A stretch of 17,308 nt of DNA from VRUE01 sp044867925 (lineage in GTDB: Bacteria > Actinomycetota > Thermoleophilia > Solirubrobacterales > 70-9): positions 1 through 17,308 of the forward strand of contig JBIOVV010000035.1 of NCBI GenBank assembly GCA_044867925.1, written 5' to 3'. Below are positions 9,067 through 16,516 of this stretch, in pieces. Every line of letters begins with the position of its first letter. Positions within the stretch are counted from its first letter, which is position 1. Made by a program: the position numbers and the translations under genes. Under the pieces are notes generated by a model. That model was not told the DNA's origin and ran no database searches. It saw only the letters and a list, made by a program, of their open reading frames with translations.

Positions 9067-9102
9067 GCGGGGCCACGATGAGTGGCCGCCGGCGGTCTTT
9101 CT
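9067..9102. terminator. Hairpin between convergent kinase and ddl genes
   Basis: GGCCAC (9071-9076) pairs with GTGGCC (9082-9087) around a GATGA loop. The stem can be lengthened by GG (9069-9070) with CC (9089-9090) across a one-base bulge. The plus-strand transcript continues into TCTTTCT, a weak U-tract; the minus strand has CTTTCA after its stem. It lies in the 46-bp gap between two convergent stop codons, which suits a two-way terminator, though the U-tracts are poor. Confidence 0.45.
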
Positions 9103-9109
9103 CGAGGGG

Positions 9110-10078
9110 CTAGAACTCGTAGGAGCGGGCGCGCCGGTGGCGCTCGATCGCCAGCGCGATCAGGCGGTCGCATAGGGCCGGGTAGTCGAGGCCGGAGGCC
9201 TTCCAGAGCTTGGCGTAGACGCTCGTTTCGGTGAAGCCGGGCATGGTGTTGATCTCGTTGACCAGGACGGCCCCGTCGGGCTCGACGAAGAAGTCGCAGC
9301 GGGCGAGTCCGGCGCAGCCGCCGAGCTTGAAGGCCGTCACCGCCAGCTCGCGCACCCGGGCGATCTGGTCGGGCGGGATCGGCGGCGGCACGACCAGCTC
9401 CATGCCGCCCTCGCGGTACTTGTTCTCGTAGTCGTACCACTCGCCTTTGGCGACGACCTCGCCCGGCTGCGAGGCGTCGACCTCCTCGTTGCCGAGCAGC
9501 GAGCACTCGACCTCCCGGCCCGAGGCCGGGGCCTCGACGATCACCCGTGGGTCGTGGCGGCGCGCCAGCTCGACGGCCTCGTCCAGCTCAGGCCCGGCGC
9601 CGGCGACCCTGCTGATCCCGACGCTCGATCCAAGCCGCGAGGGCTTGACCCAGAGCGGCGAGCCCAGCCGCGCGCAGCGCTCGCGCCAGCCCGGCTCGCC
9701 AGCGTCGACGAAATCGACCTGGGGAATGCCGGCCTGGGCGAAGAGCCGCTTCAGCGTCAGCTTGTCCATGCAGGCGGCCGAGGCGAGGACGTCGGAGCCG
9801 ACGTAGGGAAGGTCGAGCCACTCGAGCAGGCCCTGGACGCTGCCGTCCTCGCCGAAAGGGCCGTGCAGAGCTGGGAAGGCGACATCGGCGCCGAGCAGGC
9901 CCTCGCCCGGGACGAGCCGGACCGCCTCCTCGTCGCGGCTCCACACCCCCGCTCGGGAGATCGTCACCCGCAGCGCCTCGTGGCCCGCCTCCTCGAGGCC
10001 GGCGGCCACCGCCTCTCCCGAGCGCAGCGAGACATCGTGCTCGGAGGAGCGGCCGCCGGCGAGGACCGCGACCCTCAT
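9110..10078 (-). CDS. ddl: D-alanine--D-alanine ligase
   Basis: The product joins two D-alanines with ATP to make the dipeptide for UDP-MurNAc-pentapeptide. The 322-residue ATP-grasp enzyme carries GGRSSEHDVSL (8-18), HGPFGEDG (72-79), WVKPSRLGSSVGI (143-155), the metal-binding CDFFVE (261-266) and LVNEINTMPGFT (272-283). All key family residues appear present. The ATG at 10078 overlaps the pknB stop as ATGA; the same frame is open to 10780 but that part is read inside pknB and has no Ddl similarity. Being last in the kinase/cell-wall operon puts substrate supply under the same transcript as RodA and PbpA, which use its product. Confidence 0.95.
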   Translation of the reverse strand: MRVAVLAGGRSSEHDVSLRSGEAVAAGLEEAGHEALRVTISRAGVWSRDEEAVRLVPGEGLLGADVAFPALHGPFGEDGSVQGLLEWLDLPYVGSDVLASAACMDKLTLKRLFAQAGIPQVDFVDAGEPGWRERCARLGSPLWVKPSRLGSSVGISRVAGAGPELDEAVELARRHDPRVIVEAPASGREVECSLLGNEEVDASQPGEVVAKGEWYDYENKYREGGMELVVPPPIPPDQIARVRELAVTAFKLGGCAGLARCDFFVEPDGAVLVNEINTMPGFTETSVYAKLWKASGLDYPALCDRLIALAIERHRRARSYEF

Positions 10079-11958
10079 TCTTCTGCTTCCACTTCCGGTT
10101 CGGCCGAGCCGGCGGCCGCCTTGCCGACGACGAGCGTCACCGTGCTGCCCGGCTCCGGTTCGGATCCGGGCGGCGGGAACTGGTCGGTGACGCGGCCGAC
10201 CTGCGAAGGCACTTCCGTCTCCTGTTCCTGCACCACCGGTTTGAGGCCGGCGGCCCGCACCGCTTCGACCGCCTCGGCGCGCTCCTTGCCGATCACGTTC
10301 GGCACCGACGCCGTTTCTTCGCCCTTGGAGACCGCGATCGAGACGGAAGAGCCGGGCGGCAGCTGCGAGCCCGCGCTCGGCGCCTGGCGGATCACCTGTC
10401 CCTCGGGAGCGGTGTCTTCGACTTCTTCGACGTTGGGGGTGAAGCCGCGGCCGCGGATCTGCTGCACGGCAAGCGAGCGCTGCGAGCCGACCAGCACCGG
10501 CACCTTGGCCAGCTTCGGCCCACTGGAGACCTTGAGCACCACCTCGCTGCCCTTGGTCACGGTTTGGCCGCCGGAAGGCTCTGACTTGATCACCAGGCCT
10601 TCCTCGACGTCTTTCGAGTGCACCGATTCCGCCCTGGAGTCGAAGCCGGCGCCTCGCAGCTTTTCTTCGGCTTCCGCGGCGGGCAGGCCCGCTGTCGCGG
10701 GAACCTTGGCGCTGCCGGGGCCGGCGCTCACCGTCAGCGTCACCTTCGGCTTCGAGCAGAAGAAGGTCAGGAACGAGCAATCGAGCGACGCCTGGTTGGC
10801 CGGCGGCGAGGCGGCCGGGTCCTGCTCGAGCACTTCGTTCGCCGGCGCTTCGCGCTCGACCCGCTTGACGTCGCCGACGCTGAAGTCGTTCTGCTGCAAC
10901 AGGGCGATCGCCACGTTGAGCTCGTTGCCGGTCACGTCCGGCACCTCGGTGGTGGTGTCTCGGGTCAGCGCGAAGCCGACCAACAGCCCGATCAGGATCG
11001 CGGCGGCGACCAACGCCCAGATGCGACGGCGGCGCCTCTCCTCCTCGGCCATCGTCCCCTCCGCCACCGGCTCCTCCGGGATTGCGACCACCGGTGGCAG
11101 GGGGGCGAAAGCGGCCGTGTTGTCGGCGCCGCCGCCCGGGTCCCTGAGGGCGGCGTCGATCGCGGCGATGAACGCGTCGGCGCTCTGGAAGCGCTGCCCC
11201 GGCTCCTTTTCCAGCGCTCGCATCACCACGGCGTCGAGCGCCGGTGAGACCTGCGGATTGATCGAGCTGGGGCGCTGGGGCGCCTGCGAGACCTGTTTCA
11301 TCGCCACCGCGACCGCGGAGTCGCCCTCGAACGGGACCCGCCCGGTCAGCGCCTCGTAGAGCATCACGCCGATCGAGTAGAGGTCGGAGACGGCGGTGAC
11401 GTCGAAGCCCTGCGCCTGCTCGGGCGAGAGGTAGTGCGGCGTGCCCATCACCGAGCCGGCCTGGGTGATCTCCGAGACGCCGGCGCGGGCGATGCCGAAG
11501 TCGGTCACCGTCGCCTTGCCCTCGTCGTCGACGATCACGTTTTGCGGCTTCAGGTCGCGATGGACGACGCCGTGGCGGTGGGCGAAGCGGGCTCCCTCGA
11601 GCACCTGGCGAATCAGCCCGGCGGCCTGCTCGGGTGTGAGCCCGGCGTCGATCAGCTGCTTCAGCGTGCGCCCCTCGAGGTACTGCATCGCGATGTAGTA
11701 GGTCCCGTCGACCTCGCCGCGATCGAAGACGGCGACGACGTTGGGGTGCTGCAGGCCGGCCGCCGACTCCGCCTCGCGGCGGAAGCGCTCGACGAACTCC
11801 TGGTCTTGGGCAAAGCGCGCGTGCAGGACCTTGAGCGCGACGCGGCGCTGCAGGTGAGAGTCCTCGGCGAGCCAGACGTCCGCCATCCCCCCCGACCCGA
11901 TCCGCTGGAGCACCGTGTATCGCCCGTCGACCACGGACCCCTGTGTCACCTCAGCCAC
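10075..11958 (-). CDS. pknB: PASTA-domain Ser/Thr protein kinase PknB
   Basis: A 627-residue membrane kinase that senses muropeptides or lipid II and phosphorylates cell-division and wall-synthesis proteins. The kinase domain (about 13-272) is intact: GSGGMADVW 21-29, Lys43, HRDLKPQN with Asp135, DFG 153-155 and SPE 178-180. A juxtamembrane linker precedes one helix (313-332). Four PASTA repeats follow at about 338-413, 417-480, 484-546 and 550-613, then an acidic tail. PASTA 1 has an insertion (about 388-404) with two cysteines, C394 and C401, around a hydrophobic core. The GTG at 11958 is 14 bp after the pbpA stop. Position downstream of fhaA-fhaB-pstP-rodA-pbpA matches mycobacterial pknB, though the usual separate pknA is absent from this operon. 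Confidence 0.95.
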   Translation of the reverse strand: MAEVTQGSVVDGRYTVLQRIGSGGMADVWLAEDSHLQRRVALKVLHARFAQDQEFVERFRREAESAAGLQHPNVVAVFDRGEVDGTYYIAMQYLEGRTLKQLIDAGLTPEQAAGLIRQVLEGARFAHRHGVVHRDLKPQNVIVDDEGKATVTDFGIARAGVSEITQAGSVMGTPHYLSPEQAQGFDVTAVSDLYSIGVMLYEALTGRVPFEGDSAVAVAMKQVSQAPQRPSSINPQVSPALDAVVMRALEKEPGQRFQSADAFIAAIDAALRDPGGGADNTAAFAPLPPVVAIPEEPVAEGTMAEEERRRRRIWALVAAAILIGLLVGFALTRDTTTEVPDVTGNELNVAIALLQQNDFSVGDVKRVEREAPANEVLEQDPAASPPANQASLDCSFLTFFCSKPKVTLTVSAGPGSAKVPATAGLPAAEAEEKLRGAGFDSRAESVHSKDVEEGLVIKSEPSGGQTVTKGSEVVLKVSSGPKLAKVPVLVGSQRSLAVQQIRGRGFTPNVEEVEDTAPEGQVIRQAPSAGSQLPPGSSVSIAVSKGEETASVPNVIGKERAEAVEAVRAAGLKPVVQEQETEVPSQVGRVTDQFPPPGSEPEPGSTVTLVVGKAAAGSAEPEVEAEE

Positions 11959-11972
11959 GCGGCTGTTCTACC

Positions 11973-13433
11973 TCATTCACCGTTGAGAATCGTTTCCGCC
12001 ACATCGCGGAAGATCGGCGCGGCGACGTCGTTGCCGAATTCTTCGGTGCACTCGACCGTCGCCGCGATCGCGATTTTCGGGTCGTCGGCTGGCGCGAAGC
12101 CGATGAACCAGGCCTGGTTCTCTTCTTCGCCGCCGCCGCAGGCCAGGTTGCCGGGAGTTTCCGCTGTACCCGTCTTGCCCGCGACCGGCACGCCTTCGAT
12201 CCTGGCGTTGGTCCCGGTGCCTTCGCTGACCACGCCTTCCATCGCCGTGGTCAGCTCGGCGGCGGTATCGGCGCTGATCGGCTGGCTGTACTCGGCCGGA
12301 TCGAGGCGCTTGGTCACGCGGCCATCGGGGTCGATCACTCGGCTCCAGATCTGCGGCTTCATCAGCTTGCCGCCGTTGGCGACCGCGGCGGCGACCTGCG
12401 CCATCTGCAGCGGCGTGACCACCAAGCGCTCCTGGCCGATCGCCAGTCGCGCCAGGTCGACCGGATCGTCGGCGCCGAGCAGTTCTTCCTCTTCGTTGTA
12501 GACACCGCTCTTCGACACCTCTTCGGCGGGAAGGTCGATCGCCGGGGTCGAGTTGAAGCCGAACCGTTCCATGTACTCGAAGAGGGTGTCGTTGCCGAGC
12601 TGCTGGCCGAGCTGGCCGAACCAGGTGTTGACCGAGTTGGTCAAAGCTTCGTCGAGGGTCGCCCCAAAGAAGTCCTCGCCGAAGTCGTTTTCGAGCGGCG
12701 TGCCTTCGACTTCGAGCGAGCCCGGCGCGTCGATCGGCGTCTCCGGCGTGATCGTGCCGCTTTCCAGACCGGCCGCGGCGGTGACCACCTTGAAAGTGGA
12801 GCCCGGCGGGTACTGACCCTGGGTGGCGCGGTTGAACAGCGGTGTTTCGACTTCGTTCGCGTTCAGCTTCGAGAGTTCGTAGGGCACGCGGTTCGGGTCG
12901 TAGGGCGGGTTCGAGGCCAGCACCCGCACGCGGCCACTCTGCGGCTCGATCGCCACCACCGCGCCGAAGCCGGCTGCTTCGAGGTCGGCCAGCGCCGTCG
13001 CCTGCGCCGCCGGGTCGAGGTTGGTGACGATGTCGTTGCCCTCCTGCCGCAGGCCGCGCAGCTCGTCGAGGATCGAGGTGAATTCGGAGTCGTTGCCGAC
13101 CAGCTCGTCGTTGTGGAACCGCTCGAACTCGCTGTCGCCCTGCTGGACGAAGCTGTAGCCGATCGGGTGGCCGTAGAGCGAGCCCTCCGGGTAGCGGCGC
13201 ACGTAGCGCAGGGCGTCGCCGCGCCCCTTGGCGACCGAGCGGGCGATCACGGTCCCGTCGGCGGCGAGGATGCGGCCGCGCTGGATCTGCTGCTGCTCGA
13301 GCAACGGTCGCTTGTTGGCGGTCTTCTCCTTCAGCGCCTTGGCGTCGAAGACGGCCCAGTACGAGGTGAAGCCGATCAGCACCGCGAAGAGAGCGACGAC
13401 GAGGCCGAAGAGCTTGACGATCTGGCGGTTCAC
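11973..13433 (-). CDS. pbpA: Class B penicillin-binding protein PbpA (transpeptidase)
   Basis: The 486-residue monofunctional D,D-transpeptidase cross-links peptidoglycan made by its RodA partner. A single N-terminal anchor helix (about 7-27) is followed by the dimer/pedestal region with QRGRILAADG (51-60). The transpeptidase domain has GSTFK with Ser212 and Lys215, SVN at 267-269 and KTGTAE at 420-425, so all three active-site motifs are present. C432 and C462 flank a late segment and could form a disulfide. I chose GTG 13433 (MNRQIVKLF), the family's typical start; an in-frame GTG at 13526 would translate through the intergenic hairpin and overlap rodA. No clear Shine-Dalgarno is visible, and the hairpin arm ends nine bases upstream. 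Confidence 0.93.
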   Translation of the reverse strand: MNRQIVKLFGLVVALFAVLIGFTSYWAVFDAKALKEKTANKRPLLEQQQIQRGRILAADGTVIARSVAKGRGDALRYVRRYPEGSLYGHPIGYSFVQQGDSEFERFHNDELVGNDSEFTSILDELRGLRQEGNDIVTNLDPAAQATALADLEAAGFGAVVAIEPQSGRVRVLASNPPYDPNRVPYELSKLNANEVETPLFNRATQGQYPPGSTFKVVTAAAGLESGTITPETPIDAPGSLEVEGTPLENDFGEDFFGATLDEALTNSVNTWFGQLGQQLGNDTLFEYMERFGFNSTPAIDLPAEEVSKSGVYNEEEELLGADDPVDLARLAIGQERLVVTPLQMAQVAAAVANGGKLMKPQIWSRVIDPDGRVTKRLDPAEYSQPISADTAAELTTAMEGVVSEGTGTNARIEGVPVAGKTGTAETPGNLACGGGEEENQAWFIGFAPADDPKIAIAATVECTEEFGNDVAAPIFRDVAETILNGE

Positions 13434-13442
13434 GACACGACC

Positions 13443-13508
13443 CGTGAGAGTGCCGGCCGCCCCGGATTCGAACGCCCGGAGATCACCGTGACGGCCGGCA
13501 CTCTCACG
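13443..13508 (-). promoter_or_regulatory. Perfect 17-bp inverted repeat spanning the rodA-pbpA gap
   Basis: CGTGAGAGTGCCGGCCG (13443-13459) is matched without error by its reverse complement at 13492-13508, with a 32-base loop. In the transcript the stem starts inside the last rodA codon and its stop (TGA, complement of 13504-13506) and ends nine bases before the pbpA GTG. The loop holds a second possible hairpin, CCGG-N10-CCGG, enclosing TTCGAA. No U-tract follows, so simple termination is unlikely. Candidates are an mRNA-stabilising or processing hairpin, a translational control element, or a copy of a small palindromic repeat family. Confidence 0.75.
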
Positions 13509-14796
13509 TCGCCTCCTTGCGGGCACGATCCGAGACCAACAGGAGGAGCGCCAGCAGGACGAAGTTGGCGACGATCGAGCTGCCGCCGTAGCTGATGAAG
13601 GGCAGGGTGACGCCGGTCAGCGGGATCACCCGGGTGACGCCGCCGATGATCACGAAGGCCTGGATCGCGAAGACCGCGGTGAGGCCGGTGGCGAGCAGCT
13701 TCGAGAAGCCGTCATCGGCGAGCAGGGCGATCTTGAAGCCGCGGGCCGAGATCAGCAGGTAGGTCAGGACGACGCCGCAGGCGCCGAAGAGTCCCAGCTC
13801 GTTGACGATCAGCGAGTAGATCGTGTCGGTCTGCGCCGCCGGCAGCAGCGCCGCGTCGGTGCCCGGGATCGTGATCAGGGACTGGCCGAAGCCCTTGCCG
13901 AAGAGCCCGCCGTCGGCCTGGGCGAAGATCGATTGCAGGATCTGGTACCCGCTTTCTTCTGGGTGCGCATAGGGGTCGAGCCAGATCTCCACGCGGTCGT
14001 GCACATGGGGCACGGTCGAGGCGAAGAACCAGGCGCCGACCAGGAACATCGCCATGCCGATCGCGACGAAGGAGAAGCGGCCGGTGGCGACGTAGAGCAG
14101 GGCGAGGAAGGCGGCGAAGAACATCAGCGAGCTGCCGAGGTCGCGGATGAAGACGAGCATGAACATCGAGGCGCCCCAGACGACCAGCATCGGCCCGAAG
14201 TGCTTGAGCGGCGGCAGGGTCACCCCGAGCACGCGGCGGGCGCCGACGATCAGGACCTCGCGGTGCTCGCGCAGGTAGCTGGCGAGGAAGACGACCAGGC
14301 AGATCTTCGAGAACTCGGCCGGCTGGAAGGCCAGCGGACCGATCTTCACGCCCAGGTAGGCGCCGTTGACCTGCTGGCCGATGCCGGGCAGGCGCGGCGC
14401 CAGCAGCAGCAGCAGCCCGACCACGGCGATCGTGTAGCGGTAGCGCTCGAGCACGTCGTAGTCGCGCAGGAACTGGATCGTCAGGACGAAGAGCACGATG
14501 CCGAGCACGAACCAGTTGGCCTGGTCGCGGGCCAGGTCGGAGTCGATCCGGTAGATCATCACCAGGCCGAAGGCCATCAGCAGCGCCACCAGCGGAAAGA
14601 GGTAGGGGTCGGCGCTGGGCAGCCGGATGCGCAGGTAGATGTGGGTGGCGAGGCAGACGGCGAAGAAGTAGGCGCCGTAGATCAGGCTGGCGTCGTCGAG
14701 GCGGGCGCTCTCCTGGGCGAAGACGGCGGTGAAGCCGGCGGTGAGGAGAAGGGCCACCGGCACAAGCGCCATCAGCTCCCGGTTGCGTGCGCTCAC
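13504..14796 (-). CDS. rodA: SEDS-family peptidoglycan glycosyltransferase RodA/FtsW
   Basis: A 430-residue polytopic membrane protein that polymerises lipid II into glycan strands together with the class B PBP encoded next. About ten to twelve helices are evident. SEDS signatures include FQPAEFSK (157-164), IWLDPY with the probable catalytic aspartate D274, GGLFGKGFG (296-304) and PFISYGGSS (399-407). GTG 14796 gives the usual N-terminus SARNRELMALVPVALL. The frame is open far upstream, but that would read through an intergenic hairpin and into pstP. The gap on each side holds an inverted repeat. RodA is preferred over FtsW because of the pairing with PbpA and the kinase operon. Confidence 0.93.
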   Translation of the reverse strand: MSARNRELMALVPVALLLTAGFTAVFAQESARLDDASLIYGAYFFAVCLATHIYLRIRLPSADPYLFPLVALLMAFGLVMIYRIDSDLARDQANWFVLGIVLFVLTIQFLRDYDVLERYRYTIAVVGLLLLLAPRLPGIGQQVNGAYLGVKIGPLAFQPAEFSKICLVVFLASYLREHREVLIVGARRVLGVTLPPLKHFGPMLVVWGASMFMLVFIRDLGSSLMFFAAFLALLYVATGRFSFVAIGMAMFLVGAWFFASTVPHVHDRVEIWLDPYAHPEESGYQILQSIFAQADGGLFGKGFGQSLITIPGTDAALLPAAQTDTIYSLIVNELGLFGACGVVLTYLLISARGFKIALLADDGFSKLLATGLTAVFAIQAFVIIGGVTRVIPLTGVTLPFISYGGSSIVANFVLLALLLLVSDRARKEAT

Positions 14797-14797
14797 C

Positions 14798-14848
14798 GCT
14801 TCCGCTGTGCCTTTTCTATGTAGGCCGAGGAAAGCGAACAGCGGAAGC
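14798..14848 (-). promoter_or_regulatory. Perfect 11-bp inverted repeat spanning the pstP-rodA gap
   Basis: GCTTCCGCTGT (14798-14808) has an exact reverse complement at 14838-14848, leaving a 29-base loop. The stem occupies the entire gap: its 5' arm in the transcript follows the pstP TGA (14849-14851) directly and its 3' arm ends one base before the rodA GTG. The purine run AGAAAAGG is in the loop and GGAAG in the 3' arm, so the structure could control ribosome access to rodA. No U-tract follows the stem. Confidence 0.65.
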
Positions 14849-16027
14849 TCATCGAACCCCTTGCGATTCTTCGATGTCCTCGACCAGCGAGACCGCGTCG
14901 TCGCGGGAGCGCAGGTCGTGGCCGCTGACTGCTTCGGCGCGTCGCGGCGACAGCGAGGAAGTCTGGATCGGGCCGGCGTAGCGCTCTTCGTAGAGCTCGA
15001 TCCCGAAGGGCAGCTCGTAGGGAAGGCCGCGGTAGAGGGCGACGCGGCCGCCCTCGTCGGTGCCAAGAAACCAGACCTGGCGGTTGCCGTACCAGGCGCC
15101 GAAGGCGAGAGCGGCGAGCACGACGAGGACAGCCAGGGCCGTGAGCGCACGGCGCAGGCCGCGGCGCGGCTGCTTTGCCGCCAGCTGTTCGCGACGGTCC
15201 TGGGCGGCGGCCGCGGCGGCGCGGCGGCGCACCTCGGTCGCGGTCAGGCCCTCCGCCGCCGCGGTGCTGCCGATCAGCGTCGCGTTCTCGTGGCTCTGCT
15301 GGGGCGCGGCTGCATCTTCGAGTCGGAAGGCAAGGGTGGTGATGTTGTCGCGGCCACCCGCCCGGTTCGCTTCGTCGACGAGGGCGCGCACCGCGGCGCT
15401 CATCGAGGTGGCGCCGCGCAGCAGCTTGGCGATCTGCTCCTCTCCCAGCATCGTCGTCAGCCCGTCCGAGCAGATCAGGAAGACGTCCCCGGGCGCGGCG
15501 GAGACCGTCTGCACGTCGGGCTCGACCTCCGGCTCGGGACCGAGCGCACGGGTGATGATCGAGCGCTGCGGGTGGTCCTCGGCCTGGGCGTCGGTGAGCT
15601 GGCCCTTGCGCCGCATCTCCTCGACCAGCGAGTGATCGCGGGTGAGCTGCTCAAGCTTGCCGCCGCGCAGGCGGTAGGCGCGGCTGTCGCCGACGTGGCC
15701 GATCGCCACCTCTTCGGCGCCGGCGTCGACGATCGCGGCGGTCAGCGTCGTCCCCATGCCGGCGCGCGAGGGATCGGCGCGCGCGAGGTCGTGGATCGTG
15801 CGGTTGGCGGTCAGGATCGTCTCGCGCAGGACGCGCTCGGGAGGGCCCTCCGGCAGGTCGACGTCGAAGGCGTCGGCGGCCGCTTTCGAGGCGACCTCGC
15901 CGGCCTGGGCGCCGCCCATCCCGTCGGCGACGACGAAGATCGGCGCGCGCACGAAGTAGGAGTCCTCGTTGGCGTTGCGCTGGCGCCCCGTGTCGGTGCG
16001 GAAGGCCTGGTCGTCGATCCTCAGCAC
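14849..16027 (-). CDS. pstP: PP2C-family Ser/Thr protein phosphatase PstP
   Basis: A 392-residue membrane phosphatase that reverses phosphorylation by PknB-type kinases. The PPM/PP2C domain (about 5-238) has TDTGRQRNANED (11-22), VVADGMGG with metal-ligand Asp35 (32-39), GTTLTA (92-97), GHVGDSRAY (110-118), SDGL (187-190) and GGRDNIT (224-230). An Ala/Arg-rich linker with an LIGST-type segment leads to one helix (294-313). A short external region contains RGLPYELPFGIELY (333-346), a sequence I associate with actinobacterial PstP. The GTG start is two bases after the fhaB stop. It sits beside its expected substrates, the FHA proteins and PknB. Confidence 0.93.
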   Translation of the reverse strand: MLRIDDQAFRTDTGRQRNANEDSYFVRAPIFVVADGMGGAQAGEVASKAAADAFDVDLPEGPPERVLRETILTANRTIHDLARADPSRAGMGTTLTAAIVDAGAEEVAIGHVGDSRAYRLRGGKLEQLTRDHSLVEEMRRKGQLTDAQAEDHPQRSIITRALGPEPEVEPDVQTVSAAPGDVFLICSDGLTTMLGEEQIAKLLRGATSMSAAVRALVDEANRAGGRDNITTLAFRLEDAAAPQQSHENATLIGSTAAAEGLTATEVRRRAAAAAAQDRREQLAAKQPRRGLRRALTALAVLVVLAALAFGAWYGNRQVWFLGTDEGGRVALYRGLPYELPFGIELYEERYAGPIQTSSLSPRRAEAVSGHDLRSRDDAVSLVEDIEESQGVR

Positions 16028-16029
16028 GC

Positions 16030-16503
16030 CTAGATCCCCGCCTCGTATCTGAACTCGGTGTCGCCGATCCGCACCACGTCGCCGTCGATCAGCTCCGCCT
16101 CGCCGTGGAGGGTGGCGTCGTTGAGCAAGGTGCCGTTGGTGGAGTTCATGTCCTCGACGTAGGTGTGGCCATCGCGACTGAAGATCCTGGCGTGCACGCC
16201 GGAGGCGTAGCGGTCCTCGATCCGCACGTCGGCTTCCGCCGAGCGGCCGATCGAGAGGCCGCCGATCAGATCGAAGCGCTCGCCCGGATCGAGGCCGCCG
16301 CCGCGCTCGGCGACCAGCCAGGCGTCGGTCGCACTCGGCTGAGGGGCGAAGCCGGGGGCCTGGTGGAAGCCGGTCGCGTCGGGCGCGGGCGAGACCGTGC
16401 GGCGGAGGTCCTTGAGGGCGCTGAGGGCGATCCAGAGCAGGAAGAGGTAGAGGACGGCGAGGAAGCCGAACTTGAGGAAGACGGAGATGGGCTCGTAGTC
16501 CAC
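16030..16503 (-). CDS. fhaB: Membrane-anchored FHA-domain protein FhaB (FipA-like)
   Basis: A 157-residue protein with one N-terminal helix (about 9-30), a Pro/Ala-rich linker and a C-terminal FHA domain (about 80-155) that binds phosphothreonine. Conserved elements are GRS (86-88), the S-x-x-H pair in ASGVHARI and DMNSTNGTLL, giving an intact phosphopeptide pocket. In mycobacteria the equivalent protein links PknA/PknB signalling to division proteins. The GTG start at 16503 lies 13 bases after the fhaA stop. It overlaps nothing and is nearly contiguous with pstP. Confidence 0.9.
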   Translation of the reverse strand: MDYEPISVFLKFGFLAVLYLFLLWIALSALKDLRRTVSPAPDATGFHQAPGFAPQPSATDAWLVAERGGGLDPGERFDLIGGLSIGRSAEADVRIEDRYASGVHARIFSRDGHTYVEDMNSTNGTLLNDATLHGEAELIDGDVVRIGDTEFRYEAGI

Positions 16504-16516
16504 TAGCGCCGGACCC

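Noticed and set aside
10078..10780. Upstream extension of ddl
   Set aside because: The frame lies within pknB and lacks ATP-grasp similarity; the ATGA junction fixes the start at 10078.
9554..11359. Long plus-strand frame opposite ddl and pknB
   Set aside because: Antisense to two well-supported genes, crosses their boundary, and shows no recognisable domain.
13443..13508. tRNA gene or remnant in the rodA-pbpA gap
   Set aside because: Only the nine bases GTTCGAATC match; no cloverleaf arms or anticodon stem can be drawn.
13434..13526. GTG 13526 as pbpA start
   Set aside because: Would translate the palindrome and overlap rodA; homologues begin at MNRQI, i.e. GTG 13433.
11943..13595. Long plus-strand frame opposite pbpA
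   Set aside because: Reads through pbpA, the hairpin and the end of rodA in antisense; Arg/Val/Glu-rich shadow sequence.
14797..15150. Long N-terminal extension of rodA
   Set aside because: Overlaps pstP in another frame and is Ser/Arg/Thr/Pro low complexity; the family N-terminus starts at GTG 14796.
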